A stretch of DNA of 64,000 nt from Vitis vinifera (lineage: Eukaryota > Streptophyta > Magnoliopsida > Vitales > Vitaceae), in assembly GCF_030704535.1 (NCBI RefSeq), contig NC_081822.1, positions 32,037,501 through 32,101,500 of the forward strand. The letters are read 5' to 3'. Numbering within the stretch: position 1 is the first letter of the stretch; each line of letters begins with the position of its first letter. A model generated the notes under the pieces. The model had not been told where the DNA came from and made no database searches. It saw nothing but the letters and a program-made list of their open reading frames with translations. Below are positions 9,950-22,420 of the stretch, in pieces. The position numbers and the translations under genes are program-made.

Positions 9950-12900
9950 ATGGCTTCTACCAGCACCCAAAAAGCTTCTTCTGTTACTATTTCTCATACT
10001 TACGATGTGTTCTTGAGTTTCAGAGGTGAAGATACTCGCAAGAATTTCACTGATCATCTCTACAAAAACTTGGATGCATATGGAATTTGCACCTTCAGAG
10101 ATGATGAAGAACTTGAGAAAGGAAGAGATATTGCATTTGATCTCTCAAGGGCTATCGAAGAATCAAAGATATTCATTGTCATTTTCTCGAAAAATTATGC
10201 CAACTCCAGGTGGTGTTTAAATGAACTTCTGAAGATTATCGAGAGTATGGAGAAAGAAGGAAAAATAGTTCTACCAATTTTCTACCATGTGAATCCCTCA
10301 GATGTAAGAAAACAGTTAGGAAGTTATGGAGATGCATTTTCTAACCATGAAAAGGATGCAGATGAGGAGAAGAAGGCAAGGATACAAAAATGGAGGACTG
10401 CCTTGAGCAAAGCAAGCAACCTATCTGGATGGCATATAGATGAGCAGTAACTATACTTCCCTTTACCCTTAGTTTAAAATTCATTCATGTTTTGAATTTT
10501 GTTTGGATTGAGGCTTTACCATCCATTCTCAAATCAAACCTGCATGATATTAGTTAACTACCAATTTTGTTTCTTTTGTTTGGTTGACTCAATTTTATTT
10601 GATTTATGAAGAATGGTCTTTTTTTTTAATTAATACAAAGGTTTAAATTATGAGAGATTCTCAATTACATTAAATATTTTATTCATGATAATTTTACATT
10701 AATTTCACCTTTTTGGATTAAAAATAAATAAATAAGGGATTAAAATAAAATGAATGAAGTGTAAAATGAATGATTAATCTTAATTTAAGATATAATTACG
10801 AAAACACAGTAGATTGCAAAATCTTGAGAATTCTATAAAACAATCAATTTTTTTTATTTTTATACATACATGTTGAACTCATTTTTTATTTCCAATACAA
10901 GTTTAGATAATTTAGTATCTTTATATTAAATTTAATTTTTGAAATGATGAGTTCAATAGTTTTAGGTTGAACCCTTCATTTGAAAGCACAAATTTAATGT
11001 AAAAATGTTAATTAAACTTGTTATTTCTGACAATAAGTTCAATATAAAATGTTAAAATTGTACTTTAAAAAGACCAGTTGAATAACATAAAATTCATTCT
11101 TTTGAAGAGACGAGTTTAGATGAGTTAAATATAAAAATACTAAATACATCTTTTGAAAAAAGTTTAATATTATTAAAGTCATATGTTAAAAAATAAGTTC
11201 AATGTAAAGATACAAAACTTATCTTTTCAAACAATAAGTTATATTCGAATTGTCTTTTAAAAGATAAGTTCAATATTTTAATATTTTAACTTTGAAATTA
11301 TCTTTACAAATATTGAATTAATTTTTTCAAAAGACAAGTTGAATATGAAAATGCTAAATTTTTCTTTTGAAAAAATAACTTCAATATAAAAATGTTAAAC
11401 TTGTATTTTTAAAAATAAGATCAATATAAAATTATTGAACTTGTCTTTTTAAGAGATAAGTTCAACAAATTAATCTTTTATGTACACCTCTCTTATAATT
11501 AAAAGACAAGTTGAATATTGCAACAATGAAATATTCTTACATTAGAATCTTTTGTCCAAAAGATAAGTTCCATGTAGATTCCACTTAACATACATTATGT
11601 TAATTTTAAAAATATTTTTTAAAGAAAAATGTTTAAATTTTTTTTTGAATCTGTTGTAGAGAATCTAAAAAAAATAAACAATTAAACAAAAAATTTCCTC
11701 CTGTTAAAACTGTTTTTATGATAGCCTTCCATATCAAATAATACATCTCCTTTGGGATAGATCAGTAAATAACATTAAAAAAATAAAAAAGAAATTGTTT
11801 TTAATTAAGTTTTGCCATCTTCACAACCATCTCATAGTTGTTCTGCCTCATTGATGTGACACTCACCTGGGAAGCTCTTTATTTATTTCAATACTTGAAG
11901 GATCCTCTTATCACTTTGGGACTCCTGCCTGCCTCTTCGAAACTTTTGCAATTTAGTCAGTTCAAAAAAACCTATAACTCTATTTTGCTGTGAGGCCCTG
12001 GCGATTGAATGATGTCTATGAATTTCTTGCTCACCTATTGCAAAGATTCTCATGCACCTCCCTCCATTATCTGTCTTTTCTTTTCTTTTTTCTTTTCTTT
12101 TTTTGTGATATATAAATTCTTCAAGAAGTCTCAATTCCTGTGCACTAAATGCTCACTCACTTCAAAGATTTCCAAGTTTGTTTTATGATTAGGTGATGCA
12201 TTTTATTATCCCACAATGGAGTAACAAGTCCGTGTCATTAACCGTCCATGTTCAATTGTGATTTATCTGGCCTAAACTCCATCCCTTAACACTCCTACCC
12301 TATTCACTTGGGATTAATTTACTGGTTTTATTCTCATAATGAAACCAAAAATAAAAACATCAGAACTTGGTAAGCTTAGATTGGTGAATCGGAAGCTTGA
12401 AGCTTGGCACATTAGTAGTTATCCCATCTGAGCTCTGTAACCAATTTTTTTTTTTGTTTTTTTGTTTTTGTTTTTTTTTTTTTTTTTTGGGGTTTTGAAC
12501 TTTATCACTTGGCTGTAGAGTTGATAAAAACTAAATTACACTTAAATTTGTAAATTGACTTGACCTATTTATTTTGCATTTTGTTACTACTAATTCAAGT
12601 GTACTAGATAGAACTAAACATCACTAAATTTATTTTGCTTTTGTTATATTTGGCAACTCATTCTAACTCATGCATTTCTTTACAATTGGTAGATATGAGA
12701 CTAATGTTCTCAAGGAAATTACTGATGACATTATTAGAAGATTGAATCATGATCAACCTTTGAATGTTGGCAAGAATATAGTTGGAATGAGTTTTCATTT
12801 GGAAAAATTGAAGTCATTGATGAAAAAAAAATTCAATGAAGTTTGTGTTGTTGGGATTTGTGGAATTGGTGGGATTGGTAAAACTACTGTTGCCATGGCT

Positions 12901-15900
12901 ATTTATAATGAGCTCTCAAATCAATATGATGGTAGTAGCTTTCTTCGAAAAGTCAAGGAGAGATCTGAAAGGGATACACTTCAGTTACAGCATGAACTTC
13001 TTCAAGATATCTTAAGGGGAAAAAGTTTAAAATTAAGCAATATTGATGAAGGTGTCAAGATGATAAAGAGGAGTCTTAGCTCGAAGAGAGTTCTTGTAGT
13101 TTTTGATGATGTAGATAATTTGAAGCAACTAGAATATTTGGCTGAAGAGCAGGGTTGGTTTGGTGCAAAAAGTACAATCATCATTACTACAAGAGACAAA
13201 AACTTGTTGGCTCAATATGGAGTGAATATAGAGTATGAGGTTACTACATTAAATGAGGAAGAAGCTATTGAGCTTTTTAGTTTGTGGGCCTTTAGACAAA
13301 ATCTTCCTAATAAAGTTGATCAAGACCTCTTCTATGAAGTAGTACGTTATGCCAAAGGCCTTCCTTTAGCTCTCAAAGTTTTAGGTTCCAATTTCTTTGA
13401 TAAGAAGACAAAAGAAGAATGGAAAAGTGCATTGGAAAAGCTCAAAAAATCATCAGATGAGAGAATTTATAGTGTTCTTAGAACAAGTTATGATGGACTT
13501 GATAGTGTAGATAAGGATATATTTCTTGACATTGCATGTTTCTTCAAAGGCAAGGACAAAGACTTTGTTTCAAGAATATTAGGTCCTTATGCAAAGAATG
13601 GAATAAGAACTCTTGAAGATAAATGTCTCATAACTATTTCAGCAAACATGCTAGATATGCATGATATGGTACAACAAATGGGTTGGAATATTGTTCATCA
13701 AGAATGCCCTAAAGACCCAGGAGGAAGGAGTAGACTGTGGGGTTCTGATGCCGAATTTGTGCTTACAAAAAATACGGTAAGAGCTAAATGCATGAAGCTA
13801 ATATTCTTATTTTTGTCTAAAAAATACATATTTAAATGGTTTCAATTAAGTTTTATGCATTTTGTGCCTCACTTATTTTTTACTTTTATGTTTCAGGGGA
13901 CACAAGCAATTGAAGGATTGTTTGTGGAAATCTCTACACTAGAACATATAGAGTTCACTCCAAAAGCTTTTGAAAAGATGCATAGACTTAGATTGCTTAA
14001 AGTCTATCAACTGGCTATATATGATTCTGTAATAGAACCTTGGATGGACAATAGCCCTAATGAAATGGAATATTTGGGACTGCCCCTTCCTAGAAAATTT
14101 GAATTTCCTTTTTTTGAGTTAAGATATCTCCATTGGGATGGATACTCTTTATGCTACTTGCCAAAAAACTTTGATGCAAAGAATCTTGTCGAACTCAGTT
14201 TGAGGGGTAGCACAATAAGGCAACTTTGGTATGGGAAAAAGGTATTATTATTACTTCATAATACTTTTTTTCATATTAATTTTAAATTTTATGGAAACTT
14301 ACTATTAAAATACCTTTTTTCAGCTTCTTGTCAAATTGAAGGTCATCAACCTAAGTTATTCAGTGAATCTCATCAAAATCCCGGACTTTTCAAGTGTGCC
14401 AAATTTGGAGATTTTAACTTTAGAAGGTTGAGCAATGTTACGTAAAAGGTAATTCATCTATCAATAATACAGTTATTGCCTAACGTCATTTTTCTTGGTT
14501 TTGACAGGTTGTAGAAGACTTAAGAGTCTTCCAAGCAGCTTTGATAAGTTCAAATGCCTTCAAAGTCTTTCTTGTGGAGGTTGTTCAAAGCTAACGAGTT
14601 TCCCAGAAATCAATGGAAATATGGGAAAGCTAAGGGAGTTTAATTTCAGTGGAACATCTATAAACGAGGTACCATTGTCAATTAAACATCTAAACGGTCT
14701 TGAAGAGTTGCTTTTAGAAGATTGCAAGAAGCTTGTGGCCTTTTCCGAGAACATTGGTAGTTTGAGCTCTCTTAAATCTCTCAAACTTAAAGGATGTTCA
14801 AAATTAAAGGGTCTTCCATCATCAATCAAACATTTAAAAGCTCTTAAAAACTTAGATTTGTCAAGTTGTGAAAATCTTGTGAGGCTTCCTGAGAGTATTT
14901 GTAGTTTGAGCTCTCTTGAAACTCTCTTTCTCAATGGGTGTTTAAAATTCAAGGGCTTCCCAGGAGTTAAGGGCCATATGAACAATCTAAGGGTGCTTCG
15001 TCTAGATTCAACAGCTATAAAAGAGATACCTTCATCAATTACACATCTAAAAGCCTTGGAATACTTAAATTTGTCAAGGAGCAGCATTGTGAGTCTCCCA
15101 GAGAGCATTTGTAGTTTGACATCTCTTAAAACTATAAATGTCGATGAGTGTTCAGCACTCCACAAATTGCCAGAGGACCTAGGGGAGTTGTCACGTTTGG
15201 AGATACTTTCATTTTCATACATCAGATGTGACTTGCCCTGTTTGTCAGGCTTATGCTCCTTAAAAGAGTTAACTCTACAGGGTTGCAATCTAAAGCAAGG
15301 AGTGATTAAGAGAGATAGCCGCTTGTCCTCATTGAAGACATTAATCCTAATTGATTGCAACTTAAAGGACGGAGTAGTCCTTGATATTTGCCACCTTTTG
15401 TCATTGAAAGAGCTACATCTAAGCAGCTGCAACATAAGAGGAATCCCTAATGATATTTTCTGCCTATCATCCTTGGAAATATTGAATCTGGATGGAAACC
15501 ATTTTAGTAGCATACCTGCTGGCATCAGTCGACTGTATCATCTGACATCACTTAACTTGAGGCACTGCAACAAGCTTCAACAAGTTCCAGAGCTTCCATC
15601 AAGTCTACGGCTTTTAGATGTGCATGGCCCTTCAGATGGTACTTCATCAAGCCCGTCATTGCTGCCGCCACTGCATTCTCTGGTCAATTGTTTAAATTCG
15701 GCAATTCAGGTACGATTTCTATCGCACAGGACTTTTCTTTTATGCAGGCAATGGATTTACATAATGCTTTTGTGCAGGATTCGGAAAATAGAATCAGGCG
15801 TAATTGGAATGGAGCATATTTTTCTGATTCTTGGTACAGTGGCAACGGAATTTGTATTGTGATTCCTGGAAGTAGTGGAATACCAAAGTGGATAAAGAAC

Positions 15901-16341
15901 AAGAGAAAGGGATCTGAGATAGAGATAGGGCTTCCTCAGAATTGGCACCTAAACAATGATTTCTTGGGATTTGCCTTATACTGTGTTTATGCTCCCGTTC
16001 CCTCTAACCTTGAGGCCATGATTAGAACAGGATTTCTGAATATATCTGAGAAAAGATCCATTTTTGGATCTCTCTTTGGTTTTTATTTAGAAGTAAACTG
16101 TGGCATGGCTAGCCATGGCGATGAATTCCAATCCAAGGATATTCTCTCATTTTCATCTGATTGTGAATGCTGCCAGGATTTTGATTTTGATGGTGGTCTA
16201 TCATGGGTAATATGTTATCCCAAAGTTGCTATTCGGGAGAAGTATGGGACGCACTTCAAGGCTTTATTTCAGGGCTGCTATTTTGGTAAATTGAAAAGCT
16301 TTGAGGTGATAGAATGTGGGGTCCATCTTATATACGCCTAA
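9950..16341 (+). CDS. TIR-NBS-LRR immune receptor, six exons
   Basis: Intracellular receptor that senses pathogen effectors; TIR domains of this class cleave NAD+ (family knowledge). Exons inferred from GT-AG sites and frame: 9950-10446, 12693-13776, 13897-14241, 14324-14426, 14508-15709, 15778-16341; about 1264 residues. TIR: YDVFLSFRGEDTR (18-30), catalytic-type Glu92 in SRWCLNELL. NB-ARC: P-loop GIGGIGKTT (Lys about 229), kinase-2 VLVVFDDVD (about 302), TTRDK, GLPLALKVLG (about 388), FLDIACFFKG, MHD as DMHDM (about 488). LRRs from about 545 through exon 5, repeating LPESICSLSSLE-type units. Exon 6 is the C-JID region with VIPGSSGIPKW and LGFALYCVYAP. The exon 1-2 join gives WHIDEQYETN, as expected. 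Oddities: a 2246-bp first intron with a minisatellite, and a weak GTTGAG donor after exon 4, where readthrough hits TGA and would stop at about residue 677. Members can be functional or pseudogenised; expression is unknown. Confidence 0.88.
11010..11585. repeat. Degenerate palindromic minisatellite in intron 1 of the receptor gene
   Basis: A roughly 50-60 bp theme recurs many times: aaaagataagttcaatat, an AT-rich middle, then aaacttgtctttt. Because the start (aaaagacaagtt) is the reverse complement of the end (aacttgtctttt), each junction is an imperfect palindrome; a clear case is near 11447-11477. Units are diverged in length and sequence. Confidence 0.7.
12449..12490. repeat. Poly-T tract in intron 1
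   Basis: A run of almost pure T interrupted by single G bases, about 200 bp before the exon 2 acceptor. Confidence 0.8.
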
Positions 16342-17379
16342 GATCTTCATCCACCAACAGATGTGGATCTTAGCTGCTAGGAATGCCAATCTTTGTTCAC
16401 GATCAACTTTCCAAGCTGAGAATGCTCAACTTGACTCACTGCCACAAGCTTCTATGAAGTTAATTTACAGCTTCCGTCAAGTCTACTTGGTTTCCTTTCT
16501 CTTTCAAAAAGCTTCTAATGATCAGCAATTTAGGTACTATATATTTTTGTGGCATTTAATTTAACCATTTCTTTTATGGAGACACAAGATTTACGTAGTA
16601 CTGTTTGTGCGGGAGTTTGAATGCAGGTCGTTATCAGAGGGAGGGAATTAAGAAGTATTGCTTAAATAAATGGTGGCGGTTACTTTGGTAATAAACCATA
16701 CAAAGTGGAGAATGTGGATTCCTCTTATGTATGCTCGTCCCACAATGATCATACCATTGGTAATGTAAAGAGAAGTTACGATGATGTAGAACACAACTTA
16801 ACCAGAAGAGATTCAAAGGAACCCAACACTTGGCGTCGGGCTCCACCACACTTGCATCAGCAATGCTTTGTTTATTATTGGTAAATCACCTCCCTTTCTC
16901 TTGTTTGGTTATATAACTCATACTTGGGAATTTACTATAGAACCTTCTCTAGTCTAGGGGCATTTCCACTATGTATGTGGTCTTTCAATGCCCTTGGGAA
17001 AATTCTTTAATAGGTTTAGTCTATTAACTTCTCATAATACAAGATTTTTCTCACTGATCTGACCCACAGAGCAATTAGAGTTACTGCAAATTGGCTTCCT
17101 CCCATATACCCCCCCTAAATCTGCTTACTTATTCTTGCTTTGGTATGTGGGTGTTTGTGGCACCAAACTTGACTACGTTTTCATGGATTTGCTTTTGATA
17201 AATTGGTAGGTATTCATGTAATTATCATCTCAATTGGAACAACTAGCAACCTAATGTTTGATGCAAATAATCCCTTCTTTCTTAATTTGAGTTTATTTTG
17301 TATTTTTTTTTCTCTCTAATGCCCTTAATTGTTGAGAATGGGATGCAAGACAGGTTGAGGGGAGTAAAGATTTGTGTGT
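16342..17379 (+). other. 3' flank of the receptor gene
   Basis: Likely holds the 3' UTR and perhaps spliced untranslated exons. The reading continues plausibly a few codons after the TAA stop (gatcttcatcca), which suggests the stop may be younger than the family's usual end. No other coding region is supported; poly-pyrimidine and AT-rich stretches dominate after 16900. Confidence 0.4.
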
Positions 17380-17570
17380 GTATCTGAATTCTTTGAAGAA
17401 TAAGTCAACCACTCCAACTAGTGCATGCCGACATATGTGGTCCAATGCAAACGTTATCTCATAACAAAAGTAGTTCTCGTCTTTTTGTTGATGATTTCAA
17501 TAGAGGTATTTTGGATATACGTGGGTATTTGAGATTGAAAACTACTTGGCCCTTTTTAATGCTTTTCCAT
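17380..17570 (+). pseudogene. Ty1/copia integrase scrap
   Basis: One frame reads LQLVHADICGPMQTLSHNK followed by SRLFVDDFNRGILDIRGY, the start of a copia integrase core (VHADICGP...RYFILFIDDFSR). The ILFI segment is shortened and the frame stops soon after. No LTRs and no following motifs were found. Confidence 0.7.
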
Positions 17571-20500
17571 GTTAGTAATATTTTTTCTTGAAAAACCTAA
17601 ACTAATGGATAATCAAATCAACATTCATGTCCTTTGTCCTTGTGGATTACATTTAATTGTTTATTTTATGGACCACTATATTTCTTTCATGATGTATGGT
17701 CAAAATGTCATATTAAATGAATTTCTAAATGAAAGATGGAGTATAGCAAGATCTCTCAATAATATAAAATTGTTCTTTTTCTTTTGGTTTGAATCTCTTT
17801 GTTAATTACCCATTACAATATGCTTTTAAAATAAGTTTTGATCATATCTTAAATTATCTTTCATCTAATTGTTTTTGTTTCTTGTGTCTTTTTGTGCTTC
17901 TATGCTTGCCAGTTAGGCTTTGCTTAAATCTTTACCAACCCGTTTCAACATTCTCTACTCCTAACACATTCATGAAATCCTTCATTGTCAAGTATTTAAT
18001 AAGATTTTGATTGGAATTAAAACTCTGATTATGATCAGCTAACTCCATATTGGTTTACCAATTAGACCTCTTTACAAATAAGGAGTTGTATAAAACCAAA
18101 TCCTTCTTGGAATTTGGGTTGTTGAATGGACCTTGAAAATGCTTCTAGCAAAGTGAGGTTTTGAGAAATTCACATTTGCACCAACTTTAGTAGAAATAGA
18201 ACCGACAAATCAAGATGAGATGGGAAGATCTCAAAGCCTTAAAATCAAAACCCTATCCCATCTTTACACTCACTTCTACTCAAGCTAACCCTAACAAAAT
18301 GTAACAGCTAGAAGAACAACCTACAGCCTAATAGAGTTGATTGGAAAGGGATTCTTCGATTCTTACAACACTTCTTTGAATAGGATTACAAAACTTTTTC
18401 CTCAAATAGAATGCCTTAGAGAGCATTTTGCCCCCATCTATATATATATATATATATATAGATTTTTTTTTTTTGTGGTACCATATCCTATAACTTGAGC
18501 CCTGTTGTTTCATGTATATTAAACATCATACTCATCCTCTCTGTCTTCCATCTTGATACACATACATCTTTGTACATGCTTGTAGACCATTAAATGTATT
18601 GTTGTAGTGGCCAGGAGGAAGTAAAACTTATCTAGGTACCATTGTTGGGATTTCCAGGGATCTATCCATGTGATCCTTAGTTGAGACCCTTCATCACCGT
18701 TATCACAAGAAGGCATAATTCCCTAGTGAGATTGATGTCATGCAAAGAGCAATTGCCAAGCTCTTTAGTTCGTCAGGTATCTACTATTTGAAAAACTCCA
18801 ATAGCTCTAGGTACATGAAAACTTCTGAAGCTCCTATGAGTGCATACTATGGGATTTGCCAAAAAATTCTCAAGGAGCTCGAGTCTTCACAGTTTGTACA
18901 ATCTTTTTAGGCATACTTCAGTCTGCAACACTCCCACATTCCGGTAAAGATGATTGCCAATGTTGCTATAATAAGACCAATTTTCATTAATTCTTCCAGT
19001 TTAGTAAGACCTTTAGCATCTTATCCTTTTAAACTGCAATGACTTTTTTTATCTGCTCTCTTGTAAAACAGGATAAACTTTGAAGTGCATTTTTGACTTC
19101 CCAGTTTAAGCGTAATTCTTGAGCTAGTCAATAGTTATAGTATGTAAAAGGAAAGAAAAGAGCAACAATGAGAAGCTAATTACAATGGTAAAAATTACCT
19201 AGAAAATTATACAAGTTAATTTTGTGTGTTCCCAATAAGGATCACTGAAGAATGCCCCAACAAGAGAGAATTTATACAGTTCCAATCGGTTTGCTGACAT
19301 CTTTAGCAGTATCAGGATTGTTTTGTTGCTTCAACCAAATCAAAATAAGACATTTATAATTATAACCAGGTATAATCAGAAAAAGGGTACCTTTATATGA
19401 AGAGAATGACATATTGAAACATTTCACATGGAACTTTCAATTGCAAAATGTAAATGTCATACTCTCCATATTGAAGCATTTTTCATTGGTGATATATGAG
19501 GGCAAAAAGGTGTTAAAGTTTTAATATCGTTGAAAAGAACAATATGCTTCCTGAGCTATTTCCATTTGTTTTCCCTTTTACAGTTGTGCAATTACTTAAT
19601 GAAATTGATAGTTTCATTGAGCTTATAGTTTTTGAGATTGATCTTTTTGGACTCTCATCTTGCTCTTATTTATATGTTTGTGTTTTTTATCATATTTATT
19701 AAACTATATTTATTGTGTATGGTAGGACCTGGAAGAACATGGAAGAGGAACACAAAGCTCCCTCATCTGATATAAAGCTCCAGAAGGTGAGTATTTTCAC
19801 TCTGTACAAGGTCAAAATGAGAAGCTGAAGGTAAATTCATTTACCAACTTTGGTTCTGTATTTTATAGCACAGGGAACAGTTTAGGACCCACTTGATATT
19901 TGACAAAATGAAGATTGCATGTGGCAAAATAACTGGATTCCTAGCTTGAAGGAAAAATATTGACTAGAGGGGTTTTTATAGGATTGATTGGGCATTGTGT
20001 TTTGCAATGACAAAAAAATCATGACAATGAATCAATAAAACTGGGAATTGTAAGCTATATCAAGTGTAAGCTCATTGATCATCTCTATGACTTTGATGTG
20101 TTTATAGAATTAATCTAGCATTATGCTATCTGTACACACTTTGTTAATTTTCATTTATTTTTATTTTTTTCCATATGAAAATGTCCCGCTGATCCATGGA
20201 TGTCTCTGCTTGTCTTCAGGATATTTCTCACATTATTGAATGTGCTTGTGGAGCTGAATACAAGGTAGGATTGGAGCTTTGTGCATAACAAGATGCCAAA
20301 CAATTGCATGATCTAGGAACAACAAGCACTAGTTGCTTTAAACATCAACAAACTAAGTCTCTGAAATTGTAAATGGTTGCCTTGGCCCAGTAATCTTTGT
20401 CAGTGCTGACTCCTGCAACCAAGCCTTTCTCAAGTGCTTGCAGTTCATTGACTCCGTGAGCCACCAGAGCTGCAGAGATATCATGAGCTTCATAATTCTC

Positions 20501-20959
20501 CTCTACAATGGCAATGCTATGGGATCATGCATGTCTTACCTCTTCAAACTATCTACACCGCTATAAGAAGCTTTTCACTACTTCACTTCATCCTCCGACA
20601 TTCAAATGTTTTTTGGAATAGGTTGTGGATTCATTTGATTGATGGGGTACGTTTCTGAGAAAATGGGTGTAAAGGCTTTGTGGTTCAACAACATCCAATT
20701 TGTTTGGGCTCATGAGCCCTTAGTGAGCTTTCATTTGCCTTTGCCAAAGTGGCTTTCATAACCCTGCTTGTCCAAGGCAAAACCTAACATCAAATAAAGG
20801 CATGAATATGGAACATTTCTTACATCTTTTAGTGTCAACTTTCACCCCCACATTGGTTTCAAAGCAGACATCACTGATTCATATAATCTTATAGTGATTA
20901 GAATTTTCCATCTTGACAATGCAAAAGTCTCTAATTTTATAGTCAGAAAACAACTCTAA
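17571..20959. other. Intergenic DNA, no supported gene
   Basis: Mixed AT-rich DNA. A (TA)n microsatellite lies at about 18438-18460 followed by a T-run. Around 19725-19790 and 20200-20280 short GC-richer segments ending in gtgag and gtagg look like isolated exon remnants, but no protein family could be recognised. 20380-20640 is also GC-richer with short frames that lead nowhere. Confidence 0.35.
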
Positions 20960-21896
20960 GTGAGGAGTACCATGGTAGAAGGCTGCAATGTCTACAATTC
21001 ACTCAATTCATTGCTCATCTACATGTAAACACTCATCTAAGAGCATCAAAACTTCATGGCTCTTAAACATAGAGGTTATAATATTCTAGTCATCTTTTTT
21101 TTTTTTTTTTCTTATTCTACCTATTTTGTTCCCTATTCCAAATGCGGCAATTCTTTTTCATATGTCCCTCTTTGTCACAACAGAAACATTTGATTTTATT
21201 TCTAGCATAGGATCTTCCATTGGAATGGTCATGACCTTTCTATCCTCTAAATTTTTATCATGAGGTTTTGTGCATTTTCTATGTCAGAAGCCTTCCTTTT
21301 TGTCTCTTTATTATACAAATTTCCCTTTATAAGTTCCACAGACAATGCACCATTTGAAACAAAGTTACTGATAATTACAACAAAAGTTTCTCAATTGTCT
21401 AGTAGTGAACACAACAACAAGAAATTTGCATCTCATCATCCATAACCATTTTCATAGTAGCTAACTAATCTACGACAGTTTGAAAAGCATTCAAGTGATC
21501 TATAATTGGAGTTCTTTCCTTTAACTTCATGTTTTCACTAACTTCTTCAATGAGAAAAAATTATTCTCAATAGTTTTTTGTTTGTTCAAAAACCAATTTC
21601 TTCTATAAATCATAGACATTTTTTTTTCATTTGGCACATATGCAATGGCATGATGGGTATCAATCTATTGCCTAATGTAAGCAATTTCCTTTTTGTTCAT
21701 GTTCTTCCATTCCAAGTTAGAAATATCCTTAGGCCTAGCTTCTTCACCCTCAAGAGTATATGATAAATCTTCCATCATGGACTTCCACATAGCCCCAATT
21801 TAAATTGTTAAGTTTTACCATGCAAGTTGAGTTCCTTTTTATTTCCATCGCTTTCAAGAATATGTAATCTCATAAACCAAGCTCTAATATACCACT
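20960..21896 (-). pseudogene. Ty1/copia gag remnant with primer-binding site
   Basis: On the minus strand around 21200-21100 a zinc knuckle is readable, FCCDKEGHMKKNC, followed by RIWNREQNR. Further upstream on that strand (about 21720-21600) lie LEWKNMNKKEIAYIRQ and IAYVPNEKKM, resembling the gag segment before the zinc knuckle. A site at 21880-21894 reads tggtatattagagc on the minus strand, a degraded initiator-tRNA primer-binding site, and an LTR edge ending in CA begins beside it at 21897. Stops and frameshifts are frequent. This is the 5' end of an old minus-strand copia element whose LTR was later split by the element at 22025. Confidence 0.6.
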
Positions 21897-22024
21897 TGTC
21901 AAGAGTTAATGAGAATTATATAGAGTATTCACCTGTACAGGTTAAAAGATTCCTCCATAATAATAACATACCAAGAGAGGGAAATAATAATCTAAGAACA
22001 TCTAAGTAAAATGCCATCAATTAT
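21897..22024 (-). repeat. LTR edge of the old copia element, interrupted
   Basis: Begins tgtcaagagtt beside the primer-binding site and runs to 22024, where the inserted element starts. By logic the remainder of this LTR resumes at 28878, but its far end could not be placed. Confidence 0.45.
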
Positions 22025-22420
22025 TGTTAATAATCATGTTAATAGTCTTCAAATTACCTTCTGAAAAATTCTAGATCCAATAATAAATTGTTTCACCACT
22101 CAAATTTTCACGTCAGGTCATGAATGGAACCACAATCAAAATGGGAATCACTTCGTTTCACAGCACAAATACCTTTCACCTTCTCTTCAAAGAACTTTTC
22201 TTCTTAAGTTCTCTTTGTTTTTCTTTTTAGAGAAAATAAAATTGAGTTAGAGAGTTTTTGAAAGAAAGCAACAGAGAGATGTATTTTTTTATATATTTAG
22301 TTGGGTGATTTCTGGCAGTTTTTGGCAGTTCCAACTCCCCATAAACTGATCCCCCCCAGATCTCTGATTTGTTGGATCAAATTGAGTTAACCCCACTTGA
22401 GCACCCACCCAACTCCAACA
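22025..22420 (-). repeat. 3' LTR of the noncoding element
   Basis: 396 bp, TG...CA. On the minus strand the sequence just before it is gcaagtaggaga, a short purine-rich tract in the position expected of the plus-strand primer. Confidence 0.87.

Noticed and set aside
9709..10029. 106-codon frame overlapping the receptor start
   Set aside because: It is in another frame from the TIR domain, with no recognisable motif.
14560..15525. 321-codon open frame on the minus strand
   Set aside because: It is antisense to the LRR exon of the receptor; the regular repeat structure keeps the reverse frame open. No domain is seen in it.
15688..15777. Reading exons 5 and 6 of the receptor as a separate downstream gene starting at 15688
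   Set aside because: 15710-15777 is a good GT-AG intron and joining the exons keeps frame and restores the expected LRR to C-JID order.
18438..18460. TA run as a promoter TATA box
   Set aside because: A simple microsatellite followed by poly-T, with no gene downstream.
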